Assembly: GCA_900759565.1 (NCBI GenBank)
Contig: CAAEVV010000049.1
Location: 1 to 64,000, forward strand
DNA from: an uncultured Collinsella sp.
GTDB taxonomy: Bacteria; Actinomycetota; Coriobacteriia; Coriobacteriales; Coriobacteriaceae
Direction of reading: 5' to 3'
DNA: 64,000 nucleotides
The notes under the pieces: generated by a model
Seen by the model: the letters and a program-made list of their open reading frames with translations, nothing else
Databases searched by the model: none
What the model was told of the DNA's origin: nothing
Shown here: piece after piece, positions 61,715 to 64,000 of the stretch
Numbering within the stretch: position 1 is the first letter of the stretch
How the letters are laid out: each line of letters begins with the position of its first letter
Made by a program: the position numbers and the translations under genes

Positions 61715-62080
61715 ATGCGCTTTATGCTTAACTGGCTCTTCACCTCGATCGCCATCGCGATCGCCACGTTCCTCGTCCCCGGTATCCAACCCTTCGGTTT
61801 TGCCGAGGCCTGGGTCTGCTTTGCCTTTGTGGGACTGTTCCTCAACATCGTCGATTCGTTCGTCAAACCGTTCCTCACGGTCATCTCGCTGCCGCTCACG
61901 ATCATCACGCTCGGCATTTTCCAGCTCGTGCTCAACAGCTTTATGCTGGAGCTCGCCAGCTACCTGTCGGTCAACTTGTTGGGCGTCGGCATCTCCATCG
62001 CCGGCTTTGGCTCGGCCTTTATGGGCAGCATCCTGGTGTCCATCATGCGCAGCATCCTCGATAGTATTGCCGAGGACTAA
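61715..62080 (+). CDS. YvlD/phage-holin-4 superfamily membrane protein
   Basis: A 121-residue protein with four hydrophobic helices, family PF04020 (mycobacteriophage-type holin/YvlD). Hallmark: FVGLFLNIVDSFVKPFLTVISLPLTIITLGIFQLVLNSFML, given here only in part by NIVDSFVKPFL and TLGIFQLVLN. In Bacillus, YvlD is linked to envelope-stress genes; there is no phage context here. ATG 61715 follows AAAGGA; a terminator follows. Confidence 0.9.
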   Translation: MRFMLNWLFTSIAIAIATFLVPGIQPFGFAEAWVCFAFVGLFLNIVDSFVKPFLTVISLPLTIITLGIFQLVLNSFMLELASYLSVNLLGVGISIAGFGSAFMGSILVSIMRSILDSIAED

Positions 62081-62120
62081 AACGGCCATTCCGACCGTGT
62101 CCGTCTCAACAGCCCAAAAC

Positions 62121-62159
62121 GAAGGCCGCCCATCGCAAAAATGGGCGGCCTTCTTATTT
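62121..62159 (+). terminator. Terminator after the YvlD-type gene
   Basis: GAAGGCCGCCCAT (62121-62133) pairs perfectly with ATGGGCGGCCTTC (62141-62153) around CGCAAAA, followed by TTATTT. Confidence 0.93.
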
Positions 62160-62220
62160 GTCAATCCTCAGAGGGCAAGAAAATCTACCATTTCCACCCC
62201 GTCCCCAAATGGCAGGTGGG

Positions 62221-62649
62221 CTAGATGACGTAGTCGTAACCTTCGCTGGGGGCGACGAGCTGGTCGAGCGTCACACCGTCGAGGTAGTCGTTGATGAGCT
62301 TGTCCAGGTTCTTCCACACGTCGAGCGTGGGGCACTCATCAGATCGCGAGCAGCCCTTGCAGTCGCCATCCAGGCAGGCGACCGGCGCCAGACTGCCCTC
62401 GGTCAGGCGCAAGATCTCGCCCACCGTGTACTGCTCGGGCGGGCGCGTGAGTACATAGCCGCCGCCCTTGCCACGCATGCCCGAAAGCATGTTGGCGCGC
62501 ACGAGCGTAGCCAAGATGTTCTCGAGATATTTCTCGGAAATCCCCTGTCGCGCCGCAATCTCTTTGAGCGGGATGCGACCGGCCGCCTGGTGCTCGGCCA
62601 GGTCAACCATAACGCGCAGGGCGTACCTGCCCTTAGTAGAAACCAACAT
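62221..62649 (-). CDS. Rrf2 family transcriptional regulator (IscR/CymR-like)
   Basis: A 142-residue Rrf2 regulator. The winged helix-turn-helix is typical: MLVSTKGRYALRVMVDLA, then ISEKYLENILATLVRANML and RGKGGGYVLTRP. Four cysteines follow in VACLDGDCKGCSRSDECPTL, the place where IscR binds an iron-sulfur cluster, so it may sense cluster or redox status. It is divergent from cysK (62903), and CymR-type Rrf2 proteins control cysteine synthesis, so it is the likely regulator of cysK and of itself. Confidence 0.9.
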   Translation of the reverse strand: MLVSTKGRYALRVMVDLAEHQAAGRIPLKEIAARQGISEKYLENILATLVRANMLSGMRGKGGGYVLTRPPEQYTVGEILRLTEGSLAPVACLDGDCKGCSRSDECPTLDVWKNLDKLINDYLDGVTLDQLVAPSEGYDYVI

Positions 62650-62766
62650 ATATAGTGCTGCCTTTCGGTCTTTTAGTCCGTTGAAATTCTAGCCGAAAAA
62701 TTAGCTTTGGAAATACCCGTTCCGGTCAAGATGGTTAATCGACTCGTAATAATCTTCTATTTCCTA

Positions 62767-62830
62767 TTGCATTACTAGGCTTTAGTGTCTACTATGCTTG
62801 CCAACAGCTAAACGAACAACCTATAAGGTT
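62767..62830 (+). promoter_or_regulatory. cysK promoter and putative Rrf2 operator
   Basis: TTGCAT (62767-62772) and TACTAT (62790-62795), 17 bases apart, make a fair promoter for cysK. The palindrome AACCTATAAGGTT (62818-62830) lies about 15-27 bases past the expected start point, where a bound repressor would block transcription. The divergent Rrf2 protein is the obvious candidate. Confidence 0.5.
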
Positions 62831-62902
62831 TATGGGTTTAGCTGCTAGACACGCCGTAAAACCACACGGCAACCAGCAACTTGAACACTTTGGAGGTTCA
62901 CC

Positions 62903-63841
62903 ATGAGCAAGGTTTACACGTCCATCGATCAGCTTATCGGCCACACCCCGCTTCTGGAGCTCACTCACTTTGAGGCCGACGAGGACCTCAAGGCTCGCGT
63001 GCTCGTCAAACTGGAATACTTCAACCCCGCCGGATCCGTTAAAGACCGCGTCGCCAAGAACATGATTGACGAGGCCGAGAAGGCTGACAAGCTCGTGCGC
63101 GGCGGCGACTACACCATCATCGAGCCCACGAGCGGCAACACCGGCGTCGGCATCGCCTCGGTAGCGGCCGCCCGCGGCTACAAGGTGATCATCACCATGC
63201 CCGAGACCATGTCCGTCGAGCGCCGCAAGCTGATGCAGGCATACGGTGCGCAGCTCGTGCTCACCGACGGCTCCAAGGGCATGAAGGGCGCTATCGCCAA
63301 GGCCGAGGAGCTGCAGAAGGAGACCCCCAACAGCATTATCGCCGGCCAGTTTGTGAACCCCGCCAACCCGGCCATTCACAAGGCCACGACCGGCCCCGAG
63401 ATCTGGGACGACACCGACGGCGAGGTCGACATCTTCGTCGCCGGCGTTGGCACCGGTGGTACCGTGACCGGCGTGGGCGAGTTCCTCAAGGAGCAGAACC
63501 CCGAGATTAAGGTTGTCGCCGTCGAGCCCGCCACCTCCCCGGTGCTCTCCAAGGGCCAGGCCGGCCCGCACAAGATCCAGGGCATCGGTGCCGGCTTTGT
63601 GCCCGACGTCCTCGACACCCAGGTCTACGACGAGATCATCCCCGTCGAGAACGACGACGCCTTTGCCACCGGCCGCGCCGTGGGCCACAAGGAGGGCGTG
63701 CTCGTGGGCATTTCGTCCGGTGCCGCCGTGTGGGCCGCACTGCAACTGGCCAAGCGTCCCGAGAACGAGGGTAAGACCATCGTGGCTCTGCTTGCCGACA
63801 CCGGCGAGCGCTACCTGTCCACGGCGCTCTTCCAGGACTAA
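62903..63841 (+). CDS. cysK: Cysteine synthase A (O-acetylserine sulfhydrylase)
   Basis: A 312-residue PLP enzyme that makes cysteine from O-acetylserine and sulfide. Motifs: PLP-lysine in [12 protein letters not shown] near residue 45, the substrate loop [12 protein letters not shown] near 73, the phosphate-binding [15 protein letters not shown] near 180, and [11 protein letters not shown] near 270. ATG 62903 follows GGAGG. Divergent from an Rrf2 regulator that probably controls it. Confidence 0.97.
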   Translation: MSKVYTSIDQLIGHTPLLELTHFEADEDLKARVLVKLEYFNPAGSVKDRVAKNMIDEAEKADKLVRGGDYTIIEPTSGNTGVGIASVAAARGYKVIITMPETMSVERRKLMQAYGAQLVLTDGSKGMKGAIAKAEELQKETPNSIIAGQFVNPANPAIHKATTGPEIWDDTDGEVDIFVAGVGTGGTVTGVGEFLKEQNPEIKVVAVEPATSPVLSKGQAGPHKIQGIGAGFVPDVLDTQVYDEIIPVENDDAFATGRAVGHKEGVLVGISSGAAVWAALQLAKRPENEGKTIVALLADTGERYLSTALFQD

Positions 63842-63954
63842 GGGCCCGTCATTTGTCGATAGGCCCAAGGCACGCCGGTCTACCCTCTCTTCTGGCTGCC
63901 TGAGCCCATCTCGTTAGGGTGTCCCACGAGACGTCCGAACTTGCTACAATGTCT

Positions 63955-63993
63955 GCGGCGCGGAACCAGCCTCCCGCGCCGCTTTTCTTTTTT
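63955..63993 (+). terminator. Strong terminator, with a promoter-like box before it
   Basis: GCGGCGCGG (63955-63963) pairs perfectly with CCGCGCCGC (63974-63982), followed by TTTTCTTTTTT. It probably ends cysK. TGCTACAAT, an extended -10 box, lies about ten bases ahead of the stem, so a transcript starting here would open with the hairpin. Confidence 0.85.
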
Positions 63994-64000
63994 GGCCACA

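Noticed and set aside
61481..62164. Long minus-strand frame over the YvlD-type gene
   Set aside because: It is the antisense shadow of a clear membrane-protein gene, with His/Asp/Glu-rich low-complexity content.
1..64000. tRNA, rRNA or CRISPR loci
   Set aside because: I looked for T-loop GGTTCGA-type cloverleaf signals, rRNA segments and regularly spaced direct repeats; none was convincing. The 62-bp array is palindromic and contiguous, without spacers or cas genes.

Overview
The window is a 64 kb stretch of a high-GC, densely coded bacterial chromosome. Gene content and style point to a gut member of the Coriobacteriia, most likely Collinsella. This assignment is an inference from class III fructose-bisphosphatase, the FolD/FchA/Fhs C1 set, sortase- and Tat-dependent surface proteins, the ruvCAB order and abundant intergenic palindromes. 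No rRNA, tRNA or CRISPR array was seen.

Left part (1-27 kb). DegV protein, fructose-1,6-bisphosphatase (fbp) and two tandem GtrA membrane proteins lead into a block of four 62-bp tandem hairpin repeats. Next, on the minus strand, comes the most striking locus. A cobalamin riboswitch (about 13045-13230) precedes a roughly 2400-residue surface protein with Ig-like repeats, three transcobalamin-C-terminal-like (DUF4430) domains, a PQQ-type beta-propeller and an InlB repeat. A second, membrane-anchored DUF4430 protein starts directly at its stop codon. It reads as a candidate Gram-positive surface system for vitamin B12 capture. UbiB-family kinase, a phasin-like protein, a C69 dipeptidase and a folD-fchA pair follow. 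Then come an LPNTG surface protein, a zinc-ribbon membrane protein, two paralogous lipoproteins and a Tat-exported, sortase-anchored PI-PLC-like enzyme.

Middle (27-38 kb). This is an accessory patch: a PH-like pseudogene, a HicAB toxin-antitoxin pair with a duplicated palindromic operator, an ADP-ribosylglycohydrolase, and an IS110 element whose left end should encode a bridge RNA. It is followed by a zinc-ribbon protein, a manganese-type CDF transporter and several surface or unknown proteins.

Right part (37-64 kb). This is mainly housekeeping: formate-THF ligase (which links to FolD and FchA), the SOS-controlled ruvCAB operon with a LexA box, and a degenerate NAD-synthetase-like protein. 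It continues with superoxide reductase, a SWIM/SNF2 helicase, DNA polymerase III alpha, an AT-richer MFS transporter, a DUF3284 protein and an AddAB-like helicase-nuclease pair. The end holds a TrpR/YerC-type regulator, a YvlD-type membrane protein, and an Rrf2 regulator divergent from cysteine synthase.

Intergenic regions carry at least five families of palindromic or inverted-repeat elements (4486-4720, 13347-13500, 17516-17745, 47969-48095, and the CCTTGGGGACGGAGG family at 35412, 37629 and 60954). Several of these sit on or beside transcription terminators.
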